Positions 1-12,051 of a DNA stretch of 64,000 bases are shown here, piece after piece. The position numbers were made by a program, and so were the translations under genes. Each line of letters begins with the position of its first letter. Position 1 is the stretch's first letter. The notes beneath the pieces were generated by a model that searched no databases, was not told the DNA's origin, and worked only from the letters and a program-made list of their open reading frames with translations. Source of the DNA: Metaphire vulgaris (Eukaryota > Annelida > Clitellata > Crassiclitellata > Megascolecidae); contig CM030835.1 in assembly GCA_018105865.1 (NCBI GenBank), forward strand, positions 22,118,934-22,182,933, in the 5' to 3' direction.

Positions 1-1704
1 TTTGGCCGAATTGCATTGGATATTGGAATGCCAATTATTGGCTCAGAGTGTCCACTAAGAATACCTCGTGTGACACAGACCGCGGCTCCATTTGGTTGGG
101 CGTGTCACCAAAACAATTAAGTGGGTGGTCACCTCCTGCTCCTGCAGCTGCACCTGCTCCACTGGAGACGTAGACAATAGACGAGAGTAACGCGTTCTTA
201 ACGCTTTTAGTTTCAGAATCCGACGACGACAGGAACTCGTGGTTAACGCTAGGGAGGTTAACATGACAAATTAATGTGAGTCAATAATCTTTTAAATACA
301 TCTGAATCAATAAATAATGTTATTGCAATGTTAGGTTTCTCTGTAGGCACTCGGAGTTATTCGGCAGTTATTCGGCAAAAATGCAACAACAAAAAGCGTT
401 TCAAATCCAGGCTAACAGTCGCGGTCTGCTTAACAAGTTTAGTCATCGTTATGGCCAACTAGACGGACAATTAAGTTTCTGAAAAGAAGCGAATATGTCA
501 AATGCTCTGCATTTGTCAGACCATTGCATCAATTATTAGAGCTCTCACTGTAGGCCAAACTTAACTTAAGCAGAGCCTACAATACGACTGAACATGACTT
601 CGACAATACATATGCCTGTTCAGTGTTTTTTCTCAGTAACATGGCTAAGACATCTGCCAGTCTGCCAGTCTGCCTGGCATCCAGCTTCGCATCAGTAGCT
701 TTTTGGGTCGAAATCCTGTTATGCGACTCTCTTGGACTTCTGTTAAAACGCTACAGGGAAAGCACTGCTTGCATTGTACTGAAGCATTTTGCCAGTTCAC
801 TAAATGCGTATATTTGGATGTTTTTTATTATCATTGTTTGCATATATTTTATGCCAAAGATAGCTCATAAGTGATTTTACCCTGACTATTTCTATTGATA
901 ATCGCGATATAGGCCTACTGTAACCTTTTGAACGTCATCTTAAAACGCCATTGTGCTTACACCTAAATAAAATTTAGCATCAGGTAACCCATACCAAGTC
1001 AATATTGCAAAGCAATGCAAAAAGCAAAGAGAGCGAAGAAACATATATTAAATGAACTCCTTCACAGAAGAAGATACAACGAATGCATGCAATCAAAGCA
1101 ATATAACAATTGCAATATTCAACGGCACACAATATTATACGTGATCTCAGAATAACAAAGAAGGTGCCAAACATTGCAGTTAAAATTATAGACAGAATTC
1201 AAATGATTTACAGTTTTATCGTACAGTAAAACGCTAAGGATTCTAATTAGTTAAAACTTTATATTAAGAGCTGATGACAATCCGAAAATACAAAGGATAA
1301 CTCACCTGTTCTAAAAGTAAGTTCAGGATCAAAGTTCAGAAGGAATGTATTGCCTACACTTTAGCTGACTCGTAGCCAGCGAAGTGTAGTCAATGCAAGA
1401 CTAGATCCGCAGTCAGCACCAGCACCGATAGCCTACAGATTTCATGCTTAGTTGCCCAAACGTCTAACAAGAAACGTTGCCTAAACGTTCAGTATCTGAA
1501 CATTTATTAAACGTAATTCTTGCAACATTTATAAAACGTTTAGTGCATGTTTAAAATGGAAATTCAGTCAACGTTTAGCAATAGACGTTGCCTAAATTTT
1601 TAGGAACTGAACATTTATTAAACTTAATTCTTGCAACTTATATTGCTGCGACTATACAAGGAATTAAAAGTAAGTAAAATTATTAGTTTAGCTTCAGAGA
1701 TAGA
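1..1704. other. No recognised gene
   Basis: I see no convincing coding region or RNA gene here. Short open frames (for example 623-874) lack recognisable motifs. The only structure is a diverged tandem duplication near 1471-1640. Confidence 0.5.
1471..1640. repeat. Diverged two-unit tandem repeat
   Basis: Two copies of a roughly 60-base block (1471-1531 and 1582-1640), each running from acgttgcctaaa to attcttgcaac, lie about 110 bases apart. Function unknown; it may be a small local duplication. Confidence 0.55.
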
Positions 1705-1712
1705 CATCCCAA

Positions 1713-2987
1713 CAGTGTTGTATATTATACATAATACATTTTAAAATGTATTTCAAATACTTTCAAATACTTCCAGGAGAGCAAAATACAAAATACATTT
1801 TCAGAAATGTATTTCAAATACAAAATGCATTTCCGGCCCCATGACAATCAACAGCAGTGTAAAGGGCTTAATATAGTCTCTAATTCCGAGTGCTTTAATA
1901 AGTGTAATAAGGGGCGTCCATAAATTACGTCACGCGAATTTGACACTTTTTTCACCCCGTCCCCTCCTACGTCACGCGACTTCACAAACCGTCGGACCCC
2001 CTAAAATATGACGTCACAATGGGCCGACCCCCCATTTTCGTCTTCAGAAAAGTCTTGACAAGCAAAATTAAGGCCATCCTTGTATTTTTTCCTCTCGAAA
2101 AACCTTGACAAGCAAAAAAGGTCATAATTGTGTTTTAAAAAAGGTCAAAATTGTGTTTTTTACCTCTCCAAAATCCCTGACAAGCAAAAAAGGGTCAAAG
2201 GTCATCACGTAAATTGTTTGGCGTGACGTCACATTTACGGACCCCTCTCGTCGTCACACTTCGTCACAAATGGCCGGACCACATCCCCCTAACCGCGTGA
2301 CGTAATTTATGGACGGTCTCTAAGGTAAGTGTATTAACATTGCAACAAAAACAGTGTCTGTCTAGTCTCTTCACACAAAATGGTCAACACTACAGTAAAG
2401 GTAACAGCAGAAATTGCAGAAACATTTATATTTCGACTACGACAGATAGTACAGTCAGATTAAACGTTGATCAAATTGGCAAAGACGATTAGTAATATAA
2501 TTAGGCCTACTCAGTTAAAGTCAGTTGTCAGCATCAACATAAATTTCACTGGTATACACTTTAGACATGTAGTCGTGACTAAATGTGTCTCCATCTTGGC
2601 TTTTATAACAAAGTGTTGCCATCTAGAATAACTGACACTGCCGAAACTGTCTTTGCTGACTTCACAACGTAACACCGTTTTGTAAATTCCCTTAATTCAA
2701 TAAATGCATAGAATATATAATAATGGCAGATTTATTTTTACAATAAGGAAGTAAGTCCAGTTAAATAATTTAAATTTAATTAGTGGTGTGACTAGTTGGC
2801 AGCTCATTGCTTTTAAAAGAGTACAGAACAGCAGGCTATTTTGACTGTAAATTGTATTTCAAATACACAAAATACTTGTGAAATGTATTTGTAAAACAAA
2901 ATACAAAATACTCTCTCAGTGACTATAAAATACAAAATACATCAAACATATTTCAAGCACTTGTAATTCAAATACTATATAACACTG
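1713..2987. mobile_element. hAT-type non-autonomous element
   Basis: The ends are inverted: CAGTGTTGTATA on the left, TATATAACACTG on the right. The flanks carry an 8-bp near-identical duplication, catcccaa (1705-1712) and catcacaa (2988-2995). Eight-base duplications and CAGTG ends are typical of hAT transposons. The subterminal regions are rich in caaatac/gtatttg words in inverted arrangement. No transposase is visible, and a smaller MITE is nested at 1912-2320. Confidence 0.8.
1912..2320. mobile_element. MITE, GTCCATAAATTACGTCA family, copy 1
   Basis: Inverted ends gggcgtccataaattacg and cgtaatttatggacggtctc, flanked by TAAG on both sides (1908-1911 and 2321-2324). The body has repeated 'gacaagcaaaaaaggtcat' words. 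Related copies occur at 6620-6986, 22618-23042, 54717-55004 and 59486-59856. No coding capacity; superfamily not assigned. Confidence 0.75.
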
Positions 2988-3212
2988 CATCACAAAGTGC
3001 CTGTCCATTTTCAGTGTCACTCCAAAATATCTCATCTCCTCCAGAAATGGCAAGAACCGGTGCAGCACACACAATGTTACAATGTGCCCCAATCCTCATG
3101 ACCATATAGATTTCTTAACAAAATATTTTAAATCCAAATCCACAAAGTCCTTGGTGCAAATATGAAGCATGTGCGGCACACGAGATATGGAGTGTGACCA
3201 GTAGGCCTGCGT

Positions 3213-3505
3213 GGCGTCATTTTACACTTTTCTTGGAGGCGAGATAATTTGTTGCCAAATTTTGGGCAAATTTTAGGCAAATTTTGCAAATTTTGGGCAA
3301 TTTTTTGCAAATTGTAGGCAATTTTTTTGCAATTTTGGCAAATGTTGGGCAATTTTTAGGCCAAATTTGGCATATTTGCAATTTCTTATAGTTTTTTGCA
3401 AATTGTTGGTTTGTTGCCATATTTTGCACATTAATACATTATAAATTATTTTTTTCATTTTCTTGGGGGGGGGGGGCACGGCCCCCAGCCTCTCCAAATG
3501 ACGCC
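3213..3505. mobile_element. Small MITE with ttttggcaaa satellite core
   Basis: Ends are inverted (ggcgtcattt / aaatgacgcc). The core is a degenerate array of gcaaattttgg words, followed by a G run. The same core appears inside two hAT elements near 13190-13395 and 21305-21490, so it is a mobile or exchanging repeat. The overlapping open frames are low-complexity and are not genes. Confidence 0.6.
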
Positions 3506-4395
3506 TCTGAGTGTGACACCAATAATATGCCACCTTCATCGACTCAAACGCCAACTTTCCTTCTCGTCCACGAAGGCTCATCTGACTCATCATGCTGTCT
3601 GACAAAGCCTGAAAGTGAAGGAGTTCACACAAAATTTTTATTTTGCCATAAACTATGATACAAAGTGGTAATAGGTTTAACTCACAAACTAGTTAACAGC
3701 TTTGTTGTATCATATAAGCCAACATACTAACACCCTGTCATTTTAACGCTATGAAATATCCATACACATTACCGAGACTTCGTCTTCTTTTCAGTCGTTT
3801 TATGTCGTGCACAATGAAAAATGCCACATTTCAAAGATTGCATTTCATGATATAAGCTACAAATTGATCTGTACATACATTTCACACAAGCATACATTAC
3901 ATACACAGAACTGGATAAGCAATTTGCACAAGCTAGCATTGCCTCAATTAAACAAAATAGTATATATAACGCCTTGTTGACTACAACATAACTTACCCAT
4001 GCAGAACATTGGCGACATTGTCACGAACGGTCACGCCACCTATTCTTGCAAGCCTTATTAAAACATAGTTTGAACATGCTGTTGCCATTTTGTAAGCCTA
4101 CATACGATTGAGTTATGTCATAGTCAGGTTTCTTTTGTGCCTTGATATTGCTGAAAATGCCATGTGCATTTAACAATAACCAGAAGTGATGTTATAACAT
4201 TTCGAAAGTGCACGTTTCTTTACTTCTGTGTATAAATGTATGCACAAATCCCACTCAAAAAATCCCACCAATAATTTGACTTTGGTCCGCTGCAGTTTGT
4301 TTATACGGGATTAGGCTATTAACATCTTCCCGTCCGCCCGCCCGCCCGCCTTTAAGTTTGCTTACTCCCTTGAGCCTGCTAATGACCGCTAGATG
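3506..4395. other. No recognised gene
   Basis: I found no coding region, RNA gene or clear repeat apart from a short (cccg)n run near 4330-4350. Confidence 0.5.
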
Positions 4396-5199
4396 CAGGG
4401 CCGTATTAAGGCGGGGGCTGAGGCTCCAGGCCCACCATGTAAAGATATGTGAACCGTTTATTTAATTTTATGCCAAAATACTTCTAAAAGATTCTCACTT
4501 ATATAACAAGTTATTTAATAGCAGTATTTTTATATTAAATTAACAATTTCTTTGCGGGGCAATAATGTCATACTGTATATAAACCGATTATAAATACATG
4601 AATAAATACGGCATATAGGCCTATATAGAGCTATACTGTATGTAACATTTCGAAAACAAGTTAAATAACAACAAAAGCCTGTGTAAAAGTTGACCGCCGT
4701 TTCTCAGTTCCCCGGGGAAAATATCTAAAATGTTACAAATGTTAAACTAGACTTTTAATTAAAAATTGTTAATAAAAATTGTACACTTATAGAATAAAAT
4801 TTCAATTTTAAACTAAAATTTTGGAATAAAATTGCTAAAATCTTTGAAATTTTAAATATTGCTAAAATAGGCCCGAAATAGGTCTACTTGCTAAAAATGC
4901 AAAAAGAAGCCCTTAATATTAAAAATAGGCCCTTTAAAATTGGCCTCCTTAAAATAGGCCCTCTTAAAATTGCCAAACATGCCCCCTCAAAATATGCAGC
5001 CCCAGGCCCACTCTGACCTTAATCCGGTGTCGTATAAATTTATTTCCGCCATAAAATTATTTCCTGGGCGGAGCCTGCGGTTGCTAGGGAAATAAAATTA
5101 TGTGGCATACGTATAAATTTATTTCCGTATAAATTTATTTCCGCCTATCAACATAATATCTAAAAATAGCTGTAATCACTTTAATGCATACGGTTAGTA

Positions 5200-5830
5200 G
5201 CAGGTAATAACTTTATTTCCTACATATAACTATATAGCCTGCTGTTGGTGGGGAAATAAAATTATAACCAGTAATAAATGTATTTCCTATCTTCTGTCTA
5301 TCTATACTTGTGCATAGCATTGGTTGGAAATGAAATCATATCCTATAGCTGATAAATTTATTTCCTAAATATCTACACATAACTATATAGCCTACTGATG
5401 ACAGGGAAATAACATTATAGCCGGTTATAAATTTATTTCCTAGTCTACGGTCTATCTATACCTGTATATAGCATTGGTTGGAAATGAAATGATACCCCAT
5501 GGGTAATAAATTTATTTCCTAGGAAATAAAATTATAACCGGTAATAAATTTATTTCCTATCTATCTATACCTGTATATAGCATTGGTTGGAAATGATATC
5601 CTATGGGTAATAAATTTATTTCCTATCTATCTATACCTGTATATAGCATTGGTTGGAAATGAAATTATATCCTATAGGTAATAAATTTATTTCCTAGGAA
5701 ATAATATTATAGCCGGTTATAAATTTATGTCTTATCTATCTACTACAGTAAACCGGTATCTAGCATTGGTTGGAAATGAAATGATATCCTATGGGTAATA
5801 AATTTATTTCCTACCTATCTATTTCATTGG
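5200..5830 (+). repeat. Left subterminal tandem array
   Basis: Units contain gcattggttggaaatga (five copies, about 5305 to 5765) alternating with taataaatttatttcc, often joined head to head as a palindrome centred on CCTAGG. The reverse-complement array lies at 7925-8640. Confidence 0.8.
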
Positions 5831-5959
5831 CACTTGGCATTTTGGCGTTATCTTGATGGTATTAACTGAAAAACGGATTTAAATTTTCCACGAGAAAGCA
5901 TAGTTGAAAAATGCTTCAGTAGAGTAGTATATAGTGAATGCTATCCTTAGCAACAAGAG

Positions 5960-6383
5960 ATGGCCTTCATTAAAGTGACGAGGAAGATACTACCAACAGA
6001 CGATAAAATGCGTTTCCGGATTAGAAATCTCAATAGGCCTATCAGTTCATCCTCTGTGTATAAGTCGACATTAAAAAGACGATTTATGACGAAGCGCCAG
6101 AGAAAACATGTCATTTGTCGAAACAATTATTATCAGAACAACGATCATTAAATAAAGATCAGCTGTGCTAGAACAATGGCAAATCATTGGCATATTTTAA
6201 GTGAAATGCATGATTCAATTTTTAGTAGCATCCGCATTTGAAAATAAGTGTAATCGGTCTGTTGTAGATGATCAATATCGACTTAAACTGTTAAACATAC
6301 TCAAGACCACCCGTAGTGAGTTTACCGGAAAATGCGATTCTTTTGCGATTGATAAGCCGCTGATTATATGCAGATACGATTAG
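5960..6383 (+). other. Two short unrecognised open frames
   Basis: The first (5960-6151) encodes 63 residues rich in Arg and Lys. The second (6201-6383) encodes 60 residues in another frame. They lie in the unique centre of the Ginger-like element. I recognise no domain and no catalytic motif; they may be remnants of an element gene or chance. Confidence 0.2.
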
Positions 6384-6619
6384 ACTTAGCAAGCAATAAT
6401 GCTGATAATGGCTATCTTATAATAATAACTATACGATTTCATATGAAGCATTGATTGCCAATGATTGGGAGGAAGTGAAGAAGAGGAGGCGAAGGGAAGA
6501 AAACCACAAAAGTACTTTAAACACAATATTCAAGTAATTCTGGTGCTACAGAATTCCAGTTCCTAATGAACAATACTAGCAACTACCATAAACTCCGACT
6601 AAGCCTAAATTCATCTTTG

Positions 6620-6986
6620 GGGTCGTCCATAAATTACGTCACGCGATTTTTGGCACTCCCCTACGTAACGCGACGTCACAAAACGTCGGACCCCCTAAAA
6701 TAGGACGTCACAGGGGCCGACCTCCCCCCCCCCCGAATTTTCGTCTTTCGAAAAGTCTTGACAAGCAAAAAATGGTATTGTATTTTTTCCTCTCGAAAAA
6801 ACCATGACAGCAAAAAAAGGTCATAATTGTATTTTTTCCTCTCCAAAATCCTTACAAGCAAAAATGTCAAGGTAATCACCTAAAAAAATTTTTGGGACGT
6901 CACATTTACGGAACCACCGTCCTCACACTTCGTCACAAATGGCTGGACCCCTCCCTAACCGCGTGACGTAATTTATAGACGAGCCC
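6620..6986. mobile_element. MITE, GTCCATAAATTACGTCA family, copy 2
   Basis: Inverted ends gggtcgtccataaattacg and cgtaatttatagacgagccc; flanks tttg and ttag match only 3 of 4. Same internal words (aaaagtcttgacaagcaaaa) as copy 1 at 1912. Nested inside the Ginger-like element. Confidence 0.7.
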
Positions 6987-7045
6987 TTAGTCTACTATAT
7001 CTTACTTAAAAACCTAACCACAACAGAAGGCTATAAGCTTATATG

Positions 7046-7894
7046 CAGGGCCGTTTTATCTACTGGGCACAGTGGGCACTGTGCCCAGGACCTACGACCT
7101 TTTCAGGGGCCTACGAAAGTCAGATGTATATGGAGAACATGAAGGGAGTAAAAAATAGGCTATGGCAGAAATTGCAGTCTTGCAGATACAAATTTAATAA
7201 CGTTTAACTCTAGCAGTCACAAAAAGTATAATATCTATGAGCACTTGAGCAGTGTTACGATATGTAAACCTTTTGGGTCTTTTCATAAGCAAGCAAAGTC
7301 ACTTATGATGTCCTCAAATGTCATTTCCCGCATCGTCTTTTTCGAATGAAAGTAGTGCCAGGGAGGATAGTCATGTTTATCCTATCGTTGACCAAAGATA
7401 AGTTTTTATAAGTTTCAGTTTGGAAAATGAACGTTCACCTTTATAACTTGTTCCAAAATTTGAAAGGTAGATTCGGAAAGCAATATTTACATTTGGAAAA
7501 CGTATCACCATCCTATTCTTTATTTGAGCCCTAGGCCAAGCATTTCAGCCACTCTTTTAATCTTGCCAAATATTTGTGAAAATATAAGAAAGTCGTCAGT
7601 AATTGCCTCTTCCAGATCTGATGGATACACCATAATTAGTGCCTTGGCTTGAGAAACTGTTTCATCAGTTGACAGAAGGAAGTTGAACTAGATTTGAATT
7701 TTGACATCGAAAACTGAGGAGGGTCCATTCCAAAATCATTATTAAACATGAAGTCATAAAATAATGCGAAAGTGTTTAACTTTAAAGTTTAATCCACAGT
7801 TGGTTGCGTAGTTGGCAACTTGGAGGATTCAAGTTGAGGAGGGCCTACGATTATGAGAGTGCCCAGGGCCTACAAAGACCTTCAAACGGCCCTG
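7046..7894 (-). mobile_element. hAT element with transposase remnant
   Basis: Ends CAGGGCCGTTTTAT and CAAACGGCCCTG, with a perfect 8-bp duplication CTTATATG (7038-7045 and 7895-7902). On the minus strand around 7290-7445 a broken frame reads like the C-terminal dimerisation region of hAT transposases (a GERSFSKLKLIK stretch followed by an SSLALLS stretch), with stop codons between the parts. It is a deletion derivative of an autonomous hAT, nested within the Ginger-like element. Confidence 0.8.
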
Positions 7895-7924
7895 CTTATA
7901 TGTGTATATGGTTAGGACATGATT

Positions 7925-8640
7925 TTCTTTCCAACCAATGCTACATGATGCAGGTATAGATAGATAGGAAATAAATTTATAACCGGCTATAATTGTATTT
8001 CCTAGGAAATAAATTTATTACCCATAGAATATGATTTCATTTCCAACCATTGCTATACACAGGTATAGATAGACCGTAGACTAGGAAATAAAATTACAAC
8101 CAGCTATAATTTTATTTCCTAGGAAATAAATTTATTACCCATAAGATATCATTTCCAACCAATGCTATAAACAGGTATAGATAGACCGTAGACTAGGAAA
8201 TAAATTTATAACCGGCTATAATTTTATTTCCTAGGAAATAAATTTATTACCCATAGGACATCATTTCCAACCAATTCTATAAACAGGCATAGATAGACCG
8301 TAGACTAGGAAATAAATTTATAACCGGCTATAATTTTATTTCCTAGGAAATAAATTTATTACCCATGGGATATCATTTCGACCAATTCTATAAACAGGTA
8401 TAGATAGACCGTAGACTAGGAAATAAATTTATAACCGGCTATAATTTTATTTCCTAGGAAATAAATTTATAACCGGCTATAATTTTATTTCCTAGGAAAT
8501 AAATTTATTACCCATAGGATATCATTTCCAACCAATGCTATACACAGGTATATATAGACCGTAGACTAGGAAATAAATTTATAACCGACTCTAATTTCTT
8601 CATTTCCTCACTATATAGTTATGTGTAGATAGGTAGGAAA
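7925..8640 (-). repeat. Right subterminal tandem array
   Basis: Six copies of tttccaacca-type words in the orientation opposite to the left array, separated by aggaaataaatttat blocks and accgtagactagg spacers. Together with 5200-5830 it could fold into a very long stem. Confidence 0.8.
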
Positions 8641-9431
8641 GTTTAGCCCTTAAAATCTTTCCAACTGATCTGGTATCGCTAAACAATTATATATACAGTT
8701 CAGTCGCCCATAAAGTATATTTTTATCCTCAATGGATAATGCAAATTTTCTACTTTTTACAGATACCGTTAATAATTGACCTGGCTCTAGTTCAATTTGG
8801 GTTTTGTGCGCCATCGGCTGAAGCCCTGGGCATTATGATAATAATAATGTGATTTTAAGTGGTTTCTGAGGCTAAGCAAACCTGTGTGTAAACCACTGAT
8901 ATGATTGTGGCACCGTAGAAGATTATTGACAAACCAATGAATGTACAGTACGAGAATGAGTAACAAAAAACCATATAACAGTGAGCGTAATACAACATTT
9001 AACACCAAGCGATTATTGCAATTTCTATCTCATTAAATGTAAACTTGAAGCTTCTTTGTCAAATGGAAACTTGAAACTACTTTGTCAAAATCGCGATTGA
9101 CCGCATTCGAAAAACAAATGATGGATAGGACGACTGTGATTGACTGTAATTGGCAGCCAATCGCCGTGGTTATAGGTAATGAATATTTATGAACTTGTGT
9201 ATATGCATGAGATTTGCGTATGTGTTATGCCTCATGGCTCCACCCATATAATTGCTTCAAGCATTGCCATTGGTTGCCTGCAAAGAATTCCCAATGAGGA
9301 AATAAAATTATAGTTGTCGTTGCTATGGGAGGGCGGTTCTAATCTTGATTGACAGGCTATCTGCCGACCAATCAAAACTTGACCAGGAAATAACTTTATG
9401 GGGGAAATAATTTTATACGACACCGGCCCTG

Positions 9432-10656
9432 GCTGGATGTGAGAGTGAAAGACGTCAAAAATCTGTACTGCATGTATACATGTATTTCCTTCCATTAGTA
9501 TATACCTGGCTTCTATACATCTTTTCTTGCGATAGCTAACATCCGAGCAATCTTGCCATCGTCCCCTTTCATCTGGTACGCCTGCTTGAGTAGGCCTACT
9601 GACCTTTGATTCTTTAAACACATCTAGATAACAGGTTTCGCTCAGTCAATCCTCTTGGACGCAGACATACACCAGACACTTTCATTACAGGACTGTGTTT
9701 ACATGATAAATCGATCAGATTTATTGCCAGCCGACTACTGATGTCTTCGTGGTCGGCCAAGATTTACCACATTAGGCTTAATTGTCAAGTTTCGTTTGTC
9801 TAGTCACTCTAGTGACACCGCTTGAATGTCAAGAAACGCAAGCAAACAGCGTTTCACATGTAGCTAAACTCTATAGGCTAGGCTAGAAAGATCTTATTTT
9901 AAAAATGTCTTTATTGAGGCATAGATTTTAATATTCAATCGTGTTTTCCAGTGAATTATTGCTACGGTCATAGTCATGCATTTACATATAATAAGGCACA
10001 GGACAGAAATTTCTGATTATATTTTATCTATATACAAAGGTTTGCGTTTTACTATTCTACGATTACAATGCAATATTGTGGAAGACTAAATGAAAAACGC
10101 TGTTTATTCATGTCACCACAAAGGAAAATAAAGTTATAATAGAAAATGATACTTATTAATAAAATCAAATGGACTAACAAAAGTTATCTGTCTTTTCTTC
10201 GTTTCCTGGAGATTTTGCATCCTGATAATGATCAAAGTCAATGTTTTCTACGTATCTTTAGGAATCTAAAACTTTTCGTTCGCAACTAGTCTGGCGTTTT
10301 CTTTCTAGAGCTATTTAACGCTAGCCAAAGCCCATTCAAAGGCTTGCTTAGACCTGTAGACCTAATCTCTAATAGAAATAATTCTAATAGTGTCTCTTTC
10401 ATAAATTCAAACTGACATGAACTGCTGCATAAAAAACGTATGCGATGCATTATTTAAAAGCGACTATTTGCATAGATATTTACCAGGAAAACAAGATGCC
10501 GTTTTCTTCATAAATCTTGTGAAATCATTCGCTGAAGAAGGCTGTAGTGAATTGACGTCACGTGACTATTTCTTCTGCCTCTGAATAACATAGGTTTATG
10601 AAAGAGACTTCGATCGGAACAGCCATAGGTAAGATTTAGCAGACCATTAATAATGA
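9432..10656. other. No recognised gene
   Basis: No coding region, RNA gene or repeat could be supported. The open frame at 9232-9621 on the minus strand runs across the end of two transposons and is not a gene. Confidence 0.5.
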
Positions 10657-12042
10657 ATACAATATGATAATGCAAGTTGGTTGTGTACCAAAGGGGTTTG
10701 GTAGAGGGATTATGATCCCCTTGCTGAAAAATGGATGCTCAGATCCTACGAAATGTGAAAATTATAGAGGAATCACCTTAAGTCCAGTAATTTCGAAAAT
10801 TTTTGAACATTGTCTCCTGGAAAAATTTGGGTTATACCTTATTACTTCAGATTTACAGTTTGGGTTTAAGTCTGGGATCGGATGTGCAGATGCTCTATAC
10901 ACCCTGAAGGGAGCTATAACATATTTGAACCAGAACAATTCCACGGCTGTTATTTCTGCCCTGGATGTTTCTAAGGCATTTGACAAAGTTTGTCATTATG
11001 GGTTGTTTCTTAAGCTGGCACAGAGAGGGGCACCACGCTGCTTTATTGATATCCTTTTGGATTGGTACTCTAAATGTTACGTCAATGTTCGATGGGGGAA
11101 TGCTCTCTCAGAGTCATTCAATCTCATGGCTGGGGTGCGTCAAGGGGGGGTCCTCTCCCCTGTGCTTTTTTCTGTATATATTAATGATCTAATTATTGCA
11201 CTGCAGAATTCTGGCTATGGTTGTCATATCGATGGACTGTTTTTGGGGTGTCTAATGTATGCAGATGACATCTTGTTAATTTCGCATTCTATTACTGGGA
11301 TGCAACATATGTTAGATATATGTACCGCGGAGTCCCGTGATCTGGATCTTAAATTTAACACTAAGAAATCAATGGTTATGCGAGTCGGTAAACGTCATGC
11401 ATGTCTGTGTGCGCCTCTGATTTTGGATGGTGTTGCTTTGCCATATGTACAGGAGATTAGATATTTGGGTGTTGTGTTGAAGACAGGCCGTTACTTCAGA
11501 ACTTCTATTACGGGAGTTAAATTGAAATTCCATAGAAATTTTAACAGCATATATCATCATGCAAAATCGGCTTCTTCAGAACTGATTTGTGTTAATCTAT
11601 TTAGGTCATATTGTTTGCCTTTGGTTTTGTATGGCACTGAAGCAACTTATCCCAACAAAAGCACGTTAAATGCTTTGGATAGACTTATCCAGCAGGCTGT
11701 TTGTAAAATATTTAACGTTCATTGTAAAGATACGATCGAGTGTATAAGAGATATGGTTGGATTGCAGCTGACACATGATGCAGTAAAATACCGGCAGCAA
11801 TCCTTTTTATTGAAGTATAAGGGAAAATCGCTATTTTTTTCTGACTGTATAGTTAATGTGTGCTTGAGGTCTGAGGTTATGGATATGATGGAATGAATGT
11901 TATGTTAGTTGAATAGGTATTTGAGTTTTGTTTGTTTGTTTTACTTAAAGTGTGTGTTTTATTAGTTTATTGTTAGTTTATTATTGTCTATTTTTTTGGT
12001 TTTTTATTTGATGCTGTGCTTGTCACGAAATAAAGATTATTA
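10657..12042 (+). mobile_element. 5'-truncated LINE copy
   Basis: Flanked by a perfect 9-bp target duplication TAATAATGA (10648-10656 and 12043-12051). It contains only the end of the reverse-transcriptase gene, a 3' untranslated part and a tail at aataaagattatta. The 5' truncation is typical of target-primed reverse transcription. Confidence 0.85.
10664..11896 (+). CDS. LINE reverse transcriptase, partial
   Basis: This 410-codon open frame encodes the reverse-transcriptase domain of a non-LTR retrotransposon, the enzyme that copies element RNA at a nicked genomic target. Visible blocks in order are the NYRGITLSPVISKIFE fingers motif, ALDVSKAFDKVCH with the first catalytic Asp, GVRQGGVLSPVLFSVYIND, and the catalytic YADDILLIS box. 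After the palm it keeps the YLGVVLK thumb region and a Cys-containing C-terminal segment. The endonuclease domain is missing because the copy is 5' truncated; the true protein would begin far upstream and the first ATG here is only the first available. The frame is uninterrupted, so the copy is fairly young. The clade is probably CR1/Jockey-like but not settled. Confidence 0.85.
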   Translation: MIMQVGCVPKGFGRGIMIPLLKNGCSDPTKCENYRGITLSPVISKIFEHCLLEKFGLYLITSDLQFGFKSGIGCADALYTLKGAITYLNQNNSTAVISALDVSKAFDKVCHYGLFLKLAQRGAPRCFIDILLDWYSKCYVNVRWGNALSESFNLMAGVRQGGVLSPVLFSVYINDLIIALQNSGYGCHIDGLFLGCLMYADDILLISHSITGMQHMLDICTAESRDLDLKFNTKKSMVMRVGKRHACLCAPLILDGVALPYVQEIRYLGVVLKTGRYFRTSITGVKLKFHRNFNSIYHHAKSASSELICVNLFRSYCLPLVLYGTEATYPNKSTLNALDRLIQQAVCKIFNVHCKDTIECIRDMVGLQLTHDAVKYRQQSFLLKYKGKSLFFSDCIVNVCLRSEVMDMME

Positions 12043-12051
12043 TAATAATGA

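Larger units (their letters stand above)
5028..9422. mobile_element. Ginger-like element with giant inverted arrays
   Basis: Terminal inverted repeats begin TGTCGTATAAA on both ends and continue with similarity for about 40 bases. The insertion is flanked by CCGG (5024-5027 and 9423-9426). TGT-initiated termini and 4-bp CCGG duplications are what I recall for Ginger1 transposons, so the assignment is by termini only. Inside each end lies a tandem array of roughly 65-150-base units in opposite orientations. No integrase-like transposase is recognisable; two short open frames (5960-6151, 6201-6383) have no motifs. Two other elements are nested inside (6620-6986 and 7046-7894). It looks non-autonomous. 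Confidence 0.65.
4396..9431. mobile_element. hAT-type MITE split by a 4.4-kb insertion
   Basis: The left end reads CAGGGCCGTATTAAGG. The right end is divided: cttaatccgg lies at 5018-5027 and the terminal ccggccctg only at 9423-9431. The outer flanks are gctagatg (4388-4395) and gctggatg (9432-9439), 7 of 8 identical, as expected for a hAT target duplication. The element was therefore a MITE of about 640 bp before the Ginger-like element landed 5 bases from its right end and duplicated CCGG. No transposase seen in the host part. Confidence 0.8.

Noticed and set aside
5200..8640. CRISPR-like repeats
   Set aside because: Units are degenerate, of variable length and inverted between arms; there are no uniform spacers, no cas genes, and the context is eukaryotic.
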